Below, in pieces: positions 31,357 through 44,391 of a stretch of DNA of 64,000 nucleotides (within the stretch, counting starts at the first letter, position 1; each line of letters opens with the position of its first letter). The DNA is taken from contig OX638133.1 in the NCBI GenBank assembly GCA_951804985.1, positions 33,567,963 through 33,631,962 on the forward strand, given 5' to 3'. Made by a program: the position numbers and the translations under genes. This DNA is from Dryomyza anilis (taxonomy: Eukaryota > Arthropoda > Insecta > Diptera > Dryomyzidae). The notes under the pieces were generated by a model, which worked only from the letters and a program-made list of their open reading frames with translations, was not told where the DNA came from and made no database searches.

Positions 31357-33002
31357 TATATTCTTTAAAAGAAATTTTTGTCTTGCAATCGTTCTAAACA
31401 TTGCTTAGGAATTTTGTAGTAGACATGTCTATTGCCTACCATACTCTGCCGTTATCTCTCATTTATATACCATATTTCAAGCGTCAGGCTTGTTCTTGCT
31501 AAGTTCACCCGTTGCGTCTGTATTTTTAACGACATTTGGAATATTGGGAAATTTAAAGTACACTAGTCCATCTCTTCTCCTTCCATTAAATTATAATCTA
31601 TTTTTACGTTCAACACTGTGCACGAATTTGTAAAAACCTATTCATGCGAATTCAAACAGATGTAGTTATACCAATAAATGAAATAAAGACGACTTTAAAA
31701 ATAGTTTTAGCTTTGAAAAAATTGTCAAAAAAACGTATTATTTGGTATTATTAAACGGTAATAAAAATAAAACAATTTTTAGTTATTTTTTTTGTTCCAG
31801 AAGTTCAAAAATTTTATTTCATGCAACAATTTTGTTCAGTTTCAATTATTGCCAACAACTTAAGTAACTTCCAGAAATTATGTTTATTTTTTTTATTTAT
31901 AACATTACATTAAAACAATGTAATTTAATGTAAATTGCTTTAGTTTTAACTGTAGATAATAATTTATGTAATTAATTTAAACAAAGCAACATAAAATTCT
32001 GTTAAGCTGGAATTGTGATGCCCACGTTGTGGGACACATTCTAAGAAATGTTCAAAAATATATAATGGAAAGTAAGTGTATTTTTTTTTTGTTTAACTTT
32101 TTAAATTTAATTGTTTTTAACTTAATATAGTACAAGTAAATATATATTTTTTTAATACAGTGTAAAAATTGTTTGTAAATATTAGTAAAGTTAGGTTTTA
32201 TTATTTTACAGAAGACACTTCAAATCACTCTTGACTGTGGGGAAAAGTTCAAAAATTTTGAAAATTGACTTTTTGTGAAATTTAATGTTTCTCCGACGAT
32301 GGCACTAAAAATTACTTGCTGTTTAAATATGTAGAAAAGAAAAATGCAATTGTGGTTTAGTTCTTATTTCGAAATTAAACGAGAAAAAGCAAACATTATT
32401 AAACTAACAATTTAGTTGTACGCGCGACAATTTAACATGTTAATTCATGGCATTTTCAATGATGAAAGCGACCTTTTTGTTTCAGTGGTTACATGTTTTA
32501 TTTTTTTTTATTTTTATTGCTATTTTTACTTAAAATCACACGGTTTTAGTTAAAGGCTATTGTGTATTCAGGCTCTTGGAAGTTCAATTAAGTACTTATT
32601 TAGTTATGTTGGAATTTTCATATATAATTTAATACTTTTTATACCAATTTCATCTTTTTCAGCTTATAACAATATGTTTATATAATTGTCTGTATATATA
32701 ATTAGCATTTGTTACCTTTCTCATTTTTAAATATTTATTTAATGTGTGCGCTTAAAAATCTATAACTATTTATTATTATCATCGTCATCAACATAATCAT
32801 TTGGAATTTTATTATTTCTTTCATTTATTTAAAACGACGTTCGTTCTCTATGTCTTTCTCTTAATGTAAAAAAATTAACTCTTGCAGCCGAATTTTTATT
32901 TGTTTCTTTCTCTCTTAAGTTAAAGCTGCCCCGTAGCATTCTAGAGCCCCCTCTTTCTCTATCTCTTTCATTAGCCCTCAATTCCAACGCCGGGTCAACG
33001 AT
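31357..33002 (-). other. Intergenic DNA and probable 3' UTR of the LRR receptor gene
   Basis: The first poly(A) signal downstream of the LRR gene stop is AATAAA at 32895-32900 (minus strand), 103 bases after the stop. More follow at about 32830, 32770 and 32735. From 31357 to about 32700 I see nothing I can support: AT-rich with T runs. Confidence 0.4.
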
Positions 33003-36000
33003 TTAAACTTGATTGATTGGCGAGTATCGATGCACCTTCGGCTGCTTTGATTCCTTGACCACTGTGGGCTTTATCTCCTCGGAGAGCTTCTGGTAGACAA
33101 TGGAATTGTTGGACGAGGCCAATAACGCCATGCGATACCGTTCGCCACGTTTGCGCATCACCATCGAGACGATCTTGGCTACGGCCAACAGCATGACGAT
33201 GACGCAGGTCACAATGATGGTCACTGGAATGAGGAACTTGTAGCCGCTGTAATAGATGCGTCCGCGTTCGATGATGATCTCTTCAGTGTCCTCGTTAGAG
33301 CTGTCGCTCTCATCGCCGTTTAGCATGAATTTATCTATAAATGAATAAAAATGTATTAATCAAGAAATAACATCTATCAAGAAATAACATTAGAAATAAC
33401 CTAATTGAGTCTTCAGCTCAACTGTCCACTTTGGTTTACTTACTCAACAGGAATTTGTCCCTGGCATCCTTTTCCAATTCATCGATCTTATCGCCGAACT
33501 TGGGCAGATCAACCTTTTCAGCCTTCTTCTTGTCGAAGCTATCGTAATCGTCCTCTTCTTCATCATCGTCAATGTCCTCATCCTCGTCATAACTGCTTTC
33601 GTTCTCCTCCTCGTCGTCATCATCCTTATCTTCACCAGCATTGTCGAGATCATTCTCATCGTTGAGATCATCACCCAAGCCATCATTATGCGCAATCACC
33701 ACTGAACTCCTGCGCGAATCCTTCAGAATCGTTTGCATCTTCTTTAGCTTGCTATTCTCCATGATGTTCAACAGATCCAAAGTGTCCTCGTCCAGATCCT
33801 CCTCCACCGATTCGACGCGTTTATCCAGCTTAGAGTCCTTTGAAATATGCTCATCGTGATGTTTGCACACCTCACGTGCCAAAACAGCCCAACCGGCGTG
33901 CGGCTGGAATTCAATGAAGCCTGTGTCCTCTTCCAGATTTGCCAATGCAGGTACCTTATTGGGCACAATATTCGTGCTGACGCTCACATAGCTGATAAAG
34001 TCCTGGAACTCTTCGTTGCATTTGAGTGGATTTCGCGAAACGTCCAATGTGCGCAGATTCTTGAACTGTTTGATGTCCGAGGTGGAGAGTTTCTTAATAT
34101 GATTGGCGGAGGCATTGAAACTGCGCAGTGTATCGTAGAATTTATAATCACTGCCGATGCCGTAATGTGTGTCCGCGAGCAAGGAGTGAAGTTCGCATTC
34201 GCTCACATCCAATTCGCGCAACTTGTTTAGCGGCAGGAACAGACGCACGGAGAGTTTGCGAATAGGATTGCCAGCCAGATTTAGTTTGGTCATTTCGTTG
34301 TTGTTCATGAACATGAGATCGTTCATCTTGACGATCAAGTTGTTGCTCAGATCCAGATCGTTCAGATTTTTCAACGAGGCGAATGTGTCACGCTCCAGAT
34401 TATTGATGTTATTCCAGGAAAGCTTTAACGAGGCCAAATGCGGCATAGTCGAGAAGGTCTTGTGGCCAAGTGCACCAATGGCACAGCTGGAGATATCCAA
34501 ATAGTAGACAGTGAAGTAACCATTGTAGCTCTTGAAACCGTCGGTGGGCAACTGACTCAACTTAGGATTGTCGTTGAGGCGGATGACATCCAATTCTGAA
34601 TTCTTGTAGAATAGCAGAGATGACAACTGATCGAGTTCGTTGATGGACAAATCAATGTTGCGCAGATTCTTAAGTGTGAGGAACGAGTCTGGCTGGATTT
34701 TGGTAATGCCATTGCCCTTAAGTATCAAATTGGTCAAACCGACCATCTTGTCGAACATGCCATGATGAACCTGCTGTATGGAATTAAAACTCAGATCGAG
34801 CTGTTGTAGTTCGGAAGTACCGAAATGCAGATCGCCGGATATCTTGTTCTGTTTGAGGCGAAGAATGGCAAGTGAGGTACGATTGAAAATATTCGCGGGT
34901 AAGGTTTCCAGCATATTGAAAGACAGATCGAGCTCTTCGATGGTTTTCAACTTATCGAACACCTTGGCGGGTATCTTAACCAAATTGTTTTGCGACAAAT
35001 TGATGTAGACGATTCTGGGTAATTGCGAGAAGGCGTTGGGATTCAGTTCAATAAGGTTGTTCCGCGACAGATCCAATTCTTCGAGTCTCTCCGACTGTAT
35101 TAAATATAAATAATGTAAATAATGTAAAGAAAAAAAGGAGAAATTAAACATACCTTAAGCAAATAATGCACACTGGACATGATGCTCAGATCATTACCCG
35201 TGATGGTCAACATGCGCAGCTTCTTGTTGTTCACAAACGTGTCAGGATTGATGATGGCAAGCCCAACATTGGTCAAATTCACCGAGTACAACTCCTTGAG
35301 TCCATGGAAGGCAGCCTGATGCAGATACTCAATGGTGCAGTTGGCAATCTTAATGGTAGAGACATGCTTCAAACCAATCTTTACGAAGAAATCGGGACCC
35401 AGCAGTATGGGATACTTGGGACCAACATCTGTGACAATCAAATCGGTGATGTCGGATCCAAACTTCTGTTTGCCGGGATCAAGTCTATGCAAATGTAAAA
35501 AGTTGATTCGATACATGAAAAGGTTTTCGAGTAAAGGTATTTTACCTGCTGCAAGTCGCCACAAGATATGAGTTAATATTACGTGTGCAGACACAATCTC
35601 TAGGGCAAGGTACATTTTCATTGAAAACAACCTCTTCCTCGGTGAGATTATCCTCATCGTCTTCATCATCATAGTCATCATCGTCATCATTGTCCACAGC
35701 ATCGGTATTGTTGTTCATGCTATTGTCATCATCCTTCTTAGTGCTGATCTCATCTGCGATCAGTGCTTCGTCCTTGGGAATTGTCTAAAATAGCACAAAG
35801 TTGTGTTACTTCAAAACTCTACTTCCTCGGTATACAACAGAATCACAAACCTTTTCTAATCCCATAATCGGCTTCAATTTTTTGTCAATTTTGTTAGTAT
35901 CTTTTTTCGTTGGTTTGTTAACTGTGTTGCTCGTTGGCTTGCCCGTTACATATACCAAAGTCTTCTTGGCCGATTCGGTGCTGGTCGTATCATCGTAACT

Positions 36001-36510
36001 ATACTCATCATCATAGTCATAGTTGTAGTCATCTTCGTCCTCATCGTAAGATTCTTCACTCTTGCTGATCGATGTACTATTGGTGACACTCTTAACAGGA
36101 TCGGGCAATAATTTATTCACTCTACAATATATGAGTGAGTTCAGTTAAAAGCACTTAAATTTTTAGTTTTCCTAAACTTACCTCAAATCATCAGCTAATG
36201 CCTCATTGTGCTTGGAAGCTTCAATTAAATCCTTTAGTATTTCATCAGTCAACGGCTTGTTTGTCGTTGAAGCAACGGTTTTCTGGATACTGTTGGCGAG
36301 TGTTGTCACTGATGGCGGCAGATCTTTCACTTTCGGTGTGGAGATTTTAATGCCACTACTGCTGGTGTGTATCTCCTCGTAGCTATCGAGATCATTGTCC
36401 GTGATCTCCTTATGCAGTATATTGAGGGAATGCGGTGTGCTGGTTACTGTCAGCTGAATGGCGCCTATCGCCAACAGCAGCAGTAACACCAGTCTAGGCT
36501 GGCGACCCAT
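33003..36510 (-). CDS. Leucine-rich-repeat transmembrane protein with acidic linkers
   Basis: Six exons by my model: 36182-36510, 35851-36121, 35546-35784, 35154-35484, 33444-35094 and 33003-33334. All introns are GT-AG and short, with one open frame of 1050 residues. Order: signal peptide (about 1-24, [14 protein letters not shown]); a low-complexity Ser/Thr and Asp/Tyr-rich region with acidic runs (up to about 255); an LRRNT cap with Cys260, 264, 266 and 278 (CPRDCVC); about 17 leucine-rich repeats of the LxxLDLSxNxL type (about 290-745); an LRRCT-like cap (NPLKCNEEF, Cys749, and Cys800); a second acidic linker (about 865-911, nearly all Asp/Glu); a membrane span (974-1000); and a 50-residue basic cytoplasmic tail. 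It is a single-pass cell-surface receptor or adhesion protein. CTTTCAG 14 bases before the ATG looks like a splice acceptor, so a non-coding first exon probably lies upstream and the promoter may be far away. I do not recognise the exact fly orthologue. Confidence 0.9.
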
Positions 36511-38877
36511 TATGGTGCGGGAACTGAAAGGAAGAATTTTGTATTTATAAAAATGTGGTCTACTAAAAATAACTTCTCATATAGGCTTTTGAATTAGTGA
36601 TGTGCACGAGCAAGATGTTTGAGTCTCGTATCATGTTTACAATTTTTTTTAATGTAATTTTGAATATCGACCTAAATTTTGAATCTGGGAGAAGCTACAG
36701 CGTTGAGAAGCTACAGCGTTCATCTAAAACTGCCTCGCTCTTCAGAAGTGGGGTTTTTCTGTATAGCACAGCAGGCAACTCACATACTGAATTGAAAGAT
36801 ATGTTACGATCATCAAGAGCATGAATTTGGTTCTAGCAATCAGTCGTATATAATTCGACATATCCTGGTACTCATTGGAAATGGAATAACGATGGAACTT
36901 TAGGTCTCTGAGTGGAAATTATGGCACTGTCATCACATACTTTTTAAGGTAATTACACACCCTTGCAGAAGAAGTTATTGGGTTTAGAAACCATTTTATT
37001 CTTTTACGACATGTTTTAAGAACGGTCTGAATAATGGGATGACTATTTTTGATAAGTAATGGTTTTTTTTGTCTGAATTTTCGTCGTTTTCTCATTCAAA
37101 TTTTATAACATATAATAGGAATAAAAAGGTTCATTACAACTGTTTTATTTTATGAGTTCTTAAATTTAACGACATATCAGCAAATTTGGATCTAAGGAAT
37201 TCGATTTAATTTCCTGAGTGCATAATAAAATTTTGTATATAATCACACATGATTTAATTGTCAATTGTCAACATGTGTAATTTTTTTTTTTTAATTTTAT
37301 TTTCAAATCATTATCATTTGCATAGCTGTATTGTCTCATTTATATTGGCTTCTCGCTATAATCAAACGTGACGTACATCTACTTAATTATTTATTTGAGG
37401 GCGTTTTGATTTAATAGCTATTGATATATTTATATTTTTGTTAAAGTAGCTATATAGTATAACAATAAAAAAACAAACAACAACAAAAATAAATAAAACA
37501 AAACACGTTTCTCACTCCCATGATGTGTTTTATAGTATTTGCTGATTGTGCCAAACATAATAATGATGATGATATTATTATTGTTGACGATGCTCATATA
37601 ATTGACGGTGATGTTTATGCAAAATGAGGTTCTAACAAATCGACTTAGTTCACAGACGACGTGCCTAGAATGCATTATTAATGGGGATAAGGTTTATCCA
37701 TACAACAACGAGATAATGTGTAGATTACTATTATTAATATGCTTATAATAATTGATAGTCTTCAAGATTATTGAAGATTGTTAATTGTGTGATATGCTGC
37801 ATATGAACAAGTGCCATGAATTTTATAAGTTCTGGAAAAAATTTTAGTACTTAGGTTATGCTTCTGTTAATGAAATATTCTAATAAAATCTAGTTTTGTC
37901 TGAGGTATATGTAAAAAACTGAGCGAATAACTGAACCGTTTATGTCCGTTGTTAATCCAATACATTGTAGTTATACAAGTTATTTAAATAGGGATTTGCA
38001 TTGATCTCTTTTAATTTTTCTGCTATCGTGATATTTGGAAATATATAGGGATAGACATCGATAAATGCAATCAGACGATACTAATCTGTAACAACAAACG
38101 GGTAATCAAAGTGAATGTAACAAATCTAATTATGGGTATACATACAACACACAGAAAAATCCTCTTTTGGCATGAGGTTAGTTGTACCAACTAACTTTAT
38201 TCGGTTAAATCGAATGGTTGCTGGCGTAACGGACATATTAGCCTATACACTTGAAATATTAGTCTATACACACTCCTAATGGTTCTAAATATATACTAAA
38301 TTGTTCTAAAATAGTTCGAAATGGGTTGCAGTACAAACTATAACTCTTTTCATTTTGACAATAACAACCGACTAAGCGGTTGAGAGAACAGAATAAGTTG
38401 GTTGGGAAAAGAGTTTGTTGGGGCAACATATCTCTATTTTGTCTGCAAATGAATCAAATGTATTTGTTTGATTTAAATGATTTTTTGTATTGAAAAAACG
38501 AATTTAAAGCTGTTTGAATAAAACAAAAAAAAAAAATGAAACAAAATCGTACGTAGTTTGATCAGAAGATGTCCATTCGATTATATTTTATTTTCTAATT
38601 TTCTGACACTCAACCTAAAAAAAGCACCAATTCTTATAATGAGCCTACCAATAAATTAAGTTGTTTGTACTTTTTGTTTGTCATTTTCTATTTTCTATTT
38701 TGTATTTATTTATCTATTTAATACTTTATAATGAATACAATAAATACAAAATGTAGACAATTTCAATTTAAAGAAAAAATTATATATTACGAATTTGTGT
38801 GTAGCCGTAACAAATTAAAATAAATATTTGCAGTAGAAATTGTTGGTATTTCTAAAATAATTTGTTTAACACCTCTA
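36511..38877. other. Upstream flank of the LRR receptor gene, nothing firm
   Basis: AT-rich. At 37990-38130 there is a decayed DINE-like 3' part (GGGATAGACATCGATAAATG, ATTATGGGTATA). CAGCAGG-rich and TAGCTACTTTAAC-like words do not form a feature. The promoter and first exon of the LRR gene could be here or further out. Confidence 0.35.
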
Positions 38878-39200
38878 CACAGCGCAATGCTAAATTTTGG
38901 TTTAAATATAAATTGCATCATCTATTGAAGACAAAGTTTCTGAAAAAATCATCGGGAATTTTTAGCGTATGTTAGTGAAGGAAAATAATTACACAGAAAT
39001 CAGTAATTGAAAACAAACACTAAATAGAAAAGTTTATAATTTTGCTTTTGTGGTTAAATATACATGGCATCATATTTTAAAAATAGCATTTTTAAAAATA
39101 AATCGGGGATTTTTTAACCATGTTAATTGGGGAAAATAATTACGCAGAAATTAGTTGTTTACAAACGCGAGTGTTAAAAATACGACACAATCAGTGCTGC
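38878..39200. repeat. Direct tandem repeat, about 150-bp period
   Basis: Two related units share GCATCAT, AATCATCGGGAATTTTTAG against AAATCGGGGATTTTTTAACC, and GGAAAATAATTACACAGAAA against GGAAAATAATTACGCAGAAA. Similar CCCC-AATT words occur at 39220-39270 and, inverted, at 40080-40170. Confidence 0.5.
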
Positions 39201-39847
39201 CAAATCATATTTTAATTTTACCCGATACTCTTAGCAAAATTCCACAATGAACTATAAAATTCCCCGCACAAATGTTATTTAAATACACTGAGAATAAATA
39301 GTGTTTTCATTATTTGTTATTACCAAGTTCAATGTAAGTTTAAACTTAGCTGAAATATATGTATATTTAAAAAGTCTATAGTTCTAAATCAAAATGTCCG
39401 ACTTTCTTTAAACTTTACCGACAGATAGATAGACAATTAGTACTTAGTTAATATGAAATTTGAAATATATGTGAAATCTTGACTATATTGTGACTGAAAA
39501 AATGGATCATATTAAATAAATATATTATATTACACTTGGTTTAAAATATTACTGAAAATGCTCAAGATAAAAATATTTTTGAATACTACATTTTTGTCAT
39601 TGATATTTTTAGTTTCGAAATTTTAAATTCCCAATAATTGCAATCTTTAAAATACTGAAAACCATATTATTCAACTATTATGGGGCAGGTATTACATTAA
39701 GTTAAAATTTATCCTATATTAAAAAACAAAATATCAAATACATTAAAAAAATGTGTAAGGAATTTATCTAGATCTAGAAATCGTATGTAATCGTATTGTG
39801 TTTATTAGAAGCCTAATTATGATCTTTCACATGATTGGAATATAGCG

Positions 39848-40046
39848 GTATGTTCCTGTTTTCCATCGAATCGAATTTTACCTGCAAAATTCTAAACAAA
39901 CGATTTTGAATTTATTATTTTTCAAACGAATTGAAAGCGTTGAAGTTTAAATTCATTTCAAACATTATTTTTTGTACTAAAACGAAAGACGTTTGTTTTA
40001 AAATTTTCATATGAAATTCGATCAATAGTTGGAATATACCCTTATA
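39848..40046. repeat. Palindromic MITE-like element, family G copy 2
   Basis: The left half holds GTATGTTCC...CGAATTTTACCTGCAAAATT and CTAAACAAACGATTTTGAAT. The right half is the diverged complement (GTTTGTTTTAAAATTTTCAT, ATGAAATTCGATC, GGAATATACCC). It resembles the copy at 612-812 in length and vocabulary. Confidence 0.55.
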
Positions 40047-41925
40047 TTCCAATCCTTAAAAATGTAACAGATCCTAATTTGAAATTCTCCGCCAAAAGTG
40101 GACCATTCCACGATTACGCACTAAGAATAAAATTCCCCACAAATTGGGGAATTCCCCTCCAGTTGGCATCTCTGGACCCAATATAAAAATGGTACAAATT
40201 TGTTTAGTTTTTAAATTATATATAACAATTCAGTTACTGTTTTTGTTCAGTCTCAAATAATGGGGATTTCTGTGAATATCATATAAAGTCTACATTAATG
40301 CTATACACAATTTAACTTATCGTAAAACAAACAAAACTTCGTATACTTATCAGACCGCCAGAGATAAGATATACATATAATGAAATTTATTTAAGGCAGT
40401 AGCAAATATGAGTGGGTAACTTATGAGCTATCTGTTTTTCATTGAAATTTCTTTTGAATTCGTGTTCTTTGGAATTTGTTTAAATTGTATTTAATATCAA
40501 GTGAATTTCGTAAATGTACGAATTCAGCCAATTTTAGCAATAGTTTGAAAATGATTAATAAACATTGTTATTTGATGATGCACATAATTAATAAAATTTT
40601 CATAATAACATTTTCAAATTTTAAAAAATTAAACGTATAAAAATGTGTCACACATGACACTATTCAGAAGTGCCAGTGTTGCATTTAATTAATACGATTA
40701 AATAGAATTAATTGAGTTGCTACATTTATTTCGCATATGCAAGAAATTTAATATTTTTGTTTTATTTATTTTTCTTTTGCGAAAAGTGCGCACTTTGCAG
40801 CAAAACACGCTGCGTTATACATTACTGTAAAAAAATTATTTATGTATATAAATATTTTATTAAATGAAAACAATTCAAAGTTGATTAAACTCATTAATGT
40901 GAAACGCAAATGCACTTGAAAAATAAACATTGTGCGCATCACACATACCATATGCGGACTGAAAACTGAGGAAATGGTTTTTAACGTACGGAAGAGAAGA
41001 CAATCGAACAGGTCCCTCCGATAAAGTCTTGAACATTAATTGGAAATAATTTTGACAAGCAGAAACACAGTTTTGATATTAAAAGTACATATAAAGAGTT
41101 TAATGGGTTGTTGAAATTGTATCTTTAAATAAATTTTGCAATGAAATTTATTACACATTATAATTTTGGACATTTCTGTTTTAAATTGGCAAATGTTTTA
41201 CATTGTAGCATTTTTTTTGATAATGAGTCATATGAAATACAGTTATAAGACAAATCATTTTAAAGGTTTAAATTGTCAATTATTGCTTACAAAAGAAAAG
41301 AATGTTGCCAATTATGAAAATGAAAAATCAAATACATTCAATTACATAGGTATTTTTGTTTGAAATAAATATCTCTGCATGTCACTTATTTCTTTCCAGA
41401 CACAAATGCTAATTTTCTGTCTACATCGTTATTTTTTTTTTTTTAAATCTGTCTTGTGAGACGATTTTAATTTTGACAATTTGTGCGCTTGTCATTGACA
41501 TTTAATGATCGAAGCCACCCGCCATCATGTGACATCGAAAAGCATATGAATGAAGCAACGTAATGCAAGGTGTTGCACCCATGTTGATATTAAATATTAT
41601 TAGGCCTCCAAGACAAATATTTATACCACATGTTAGTATGGGGAGTGCCTTCGAATCATCATCATTAGTCTGTCTGGTAGATGATTTAAATTGTTGTCGT
41701 TCGATACGTTTTCATATATTTTAAACTATTCAAGGGCAAAATTGGTATGTGTAGAATTTACGAAAAATGATCCTATTAAAGTGCATAATTTTATGAAATT
41801 GTTTTGAAGTTATGCTTGAGGCGCCAGTAATTTGTGGAAATTATTCAATTATATTAATAGTTGAAAAATATTTAAAATTTATACTCTGAAAATCATTTAA
41901 CAATTTTCCAAAAAAAAAAAAATAA
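40047..41925. other. Intergenic DNA, nothing recognised
   Basis: Apart from CCCCAATTTGTGGGG-like words at about 40135 (linked to the 39.2 kb repeat), no pattern or ORF can be supported. Confidence 0.35.
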
Positions 41926-42255
41926 TCAGCCCAATTCTAAATAAATTCTTTCAACAAATATTTTGGAGAAAACAGCTTTCTATTGAATTTACATATAAAG
42001 CTTATTTCTCCAAAACAATTTTCCCAGATATTTATGGGAGCATGCAACGGTGGCTGAGTCGGTCCCAGTCCAGCGTTTGTTAGCCGAGACGAACGAGGTC
42101 CCGGTCTAACACGACATTTATTTCATTTCATCTTTAAAAATGTACATCATCATAATCAACCCAATTCTAAATAAATACTCCCATACATATTTGGGAGAAA
42201 TTGTTAGGAGAAAAAAAAGCTTTATACTGAATATTTATTTAGAATTGGGCTGAAT
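41926..42255. mobile_element. MITE family F with a tRNA-like insertion
   Basis: The ends CAGCCCAATTCTAAATAAAT and its complement ATTTATTTAGAATTGGGCTG are exact over 20 bases (41928-41947 and 42233-42252). A third copy of the end word starts near 42158 (CAACCCAATTCTAAATAAAT). A tRNA-like piece (GGTGGCTGAGTCGGTCCCAG ... GAGGTCCCGGTC) sits at 42040-42110. The likeliest reading is one TIR element hit by a SINE head, or two adjacent copies. Confidence 0.65.
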
Positions 42256-42299
42256 ATATTTTGTTTCAAAAAATTGTTTACTCTCCCTAGTATAAATGG

Positions 42300-42470
42300 T
42301 TCTAATGTCAGAATCGATTACTGATTGTTGAATAACGTCCTTGTCATAACCCTACCAGTTACATAAACAACATGTTCTGGTAATTTTCGGGTCATTATCG
42401 GGAACAGATCATTGAATTTTTGCTAGAATAAGCTAGGCAATGACAAACTGGATCTAATCATGGCTCTTGA
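42300..42470. repeat. Family E fragment
   Basis: Contains GTCATAACCCTACCAGTTAC and GGTCATTATCGGGAACAGAT, the interior words of the elements at 3631 and 49425, but the CTACTAGGG ends are lost. Confidence 0.55.
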
Positions 42471-42518
42471 AAAGTGCCCGTTAAGGTGCATCCTCTTTAC
42501 GACCTCATCAGAGCCCGA

Positions 42519-42800
42519 TTATAATAATAATAAAAGTTTGGCACTACATTCCTGTATAGAACTTCGGCCGAGCTCTCTCACCATTTTGAGCTGTGCGTGT
42601 TATATTTGTACTCAAAGTGGTGGGACCTACAGTTTATTGCCGAATCCGAACGGCGGGTGAGAGCTATTTCATAGGAAATGGGTTTACTCTCGTAGGTTTG
42701 CCATTTACTGACGAGAGGTAGCGCGGTATGGAAAAATGTTTCTATGAAAAGATGTTCTTAGCCCCAGTCCAGGCTTGAACCGGGGACCTTTCGAGCTACC
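42519..42800 (-). repeat. tRNA-derived SINE, 5'-truncated copy
   Basis: From the tail (ATAATAATAATAA at 42519) through AGAACTTCGGCCGAGCTCTC and CGAATCCGAACGGCGGGTGA to CCAGGCTTGAACCGGGGACC. The A-box end of the tRNA-like head is gone. It is close in sequence to the complete copy. Confidence 0.85.
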
Positions 42801-42824
42801 GATTATCTCAAATAATAACCAAGG

Positions 42825-43115
42825 ATCGTAAAGAACCGTAATCGGAACCGTTTTGATTTTTGGATCCGAAATCGGAACCTTATTTTAAAAAATGCGTGGA
42901 ACCGCAGATCTCATCTATTTTTTTTTTGGTTGGAACCGAAATTAGAACCGCAATTTTAAAAATCTTTGAACCAGAACTGCAACCGATATTTTAGTACCTG
43001 TCAAGGAGAACCGGAACTTTTTCGATTTTTAGAATCGGAATTGGAACCGTTATTACAAAAAAGGGTATGAATCCGGAACCCATATATTTTTTAAAAAGAC
43101 CGTTAATCCAAAGTA
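42825..43115. repeat. Repeat family C, copy 2
   Basis: A run of GGAACCG variants: AATCGGAACCGTTTTGATTT, GGATCCGAAATCGGAACC, GGTTGGAACCGAAATTAGAA, GAACTTTTTCGATTTTTAGA and GGAATTGGAACCG. The period is irregular (about 60-70). It matches 50872-51072 closely. Confidence 0.65.
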
Positions 43116-43794
43116 TTTTAGTCCCTGATTATAACATGATGAATTCATGAAGATGATCCTACAATTTGACAGGAAGTAAAAGATCAAGTTTCCATTTTTA
43201 AAATTGACTTTTTTAAATGTTATTTACAATCTGTGTAGTTCCATTTTTGGTAAATATTGCAAAATGTCATTAAATTAATGTTTACTGTTGAATTCTTTCG
43301 ATTGTTAATAAACATTTCAGTTTTGTATTTATTAATACAAAAGCACCTTGTTATATTCGGAGGTATCTTAATTATTTGTTAATACAATAACCCTGTTATG
43401 TTCGAAGAAATCTTAATTATATTCTCTGCAGTTTTAAAATTATTTTAACCGTTTAATTGTTCTTTATATTTTTACAAAACTAAACTGGTTGAATTTATTC
43501 TGGTTTGATTCATTCCGAATTCAACATCACATAAAACAATTCGTGAATCCCCCTAAATATATTAATATAATTACACAAATCATTAAAATAAATAAAAATA
43601 TTTAAATGCTTTAGCCAAACAACGCTCAACAAATACCTCTAATGAAAAATGCAAATTTTGCATTTAATTTGGTTTGTTTGAAATTGTTATTTAGCGCTTT
43701 GATTGCATAGCATTTGCGTGATAAAAAATAACTGAAAACTAAACTAAACAAAAAATGCTGATGCAAGAGGTATGAACAAAATACTTCAGCTGCA
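43116..43794. other. Intergenic DNA, nothing recognised
   Basis: AT-rich, including two related AATAACCCTGTTATGTTCGA / CACCTTGTTATATTCGGAGG stretches at about 43340-43410. No ORF is supported. Confidence 0.35.
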
Positions 43795-44060
43795 CATGCG
43801 CGACAATGACGCACCCGAAAGTCGGGGCCGCGAACGCTACGGGAACGGACCGCTTGTTATGCTTAGCTTAAATAGCTTAAAGCATGAAAGCATTGCAAGC
43901 AGATTTGCGTAGGCGCATGCGGCAGCATATGCAATAGAGTGAGATGCATATGTGAGATGGCATGAGAGTGAAATGCATGTCAGAGCGGTTCGTGACAGCG
44001 TCGGCGGCGAACATTTAAAGCTCGACAGACAAGACTGATTGCATGACTTACAAAAGCGTC
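43795..44060. promoter_or_regulatory. GC-richer island, possible promoter or enhancer
   Basis: It contrasts sharply with its flanks: CGGGGCCGCGAACGCTACGG, three GCATATG words, GAGTGAGATG-type GA words, and GCGGTTCGTGACAGCGTCGG. No reading frame is convincing. It could be a first exon, promoter or enhancer of a neighbour. Assignment rests on composition only. Confidence 0.3.
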
Positions 44061-44391
44061 GAAAAGTCGGAAGTTAATTGAGTAAAGTGAGTAAATGAGT
44101 AAAATTTCACTGGCTTTTGTATTACGAAGACAGCATAGACAAGAAATGAAAGAAATGCAAATATAATAAATTAATCGAAATTTCAATAAAGTGCTCAGCA
44201 GATATTTCAAGGAATTATGTAGATGATTTATGTAGATTTCTAATAAAGAACGATATTTTATTGTATTTTTTAATTAATTTATAATACGGTACATTTATCA
44301 TTTCATTACTGAAATCGAAAGCTTTAGTTTGCTATAAGAACCAAATAAGAACTATATGAAAGAAATACATGCAATGAAAGCTTTAAAATAA

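Noticed and set aside
33405..34504. Several plus-strand ORFs
   Set aside because: They are shadows of LRR exon 5, which has a continuous conserved repeat pattern on the other strand.
36597..36824. 75-codon ORF upstream of the LRR gene
   Set aside because: No signal peptide, domain or composition shift. An internal direct repeat (GAAGCTACAGCGTT) is a small tandem duplication.
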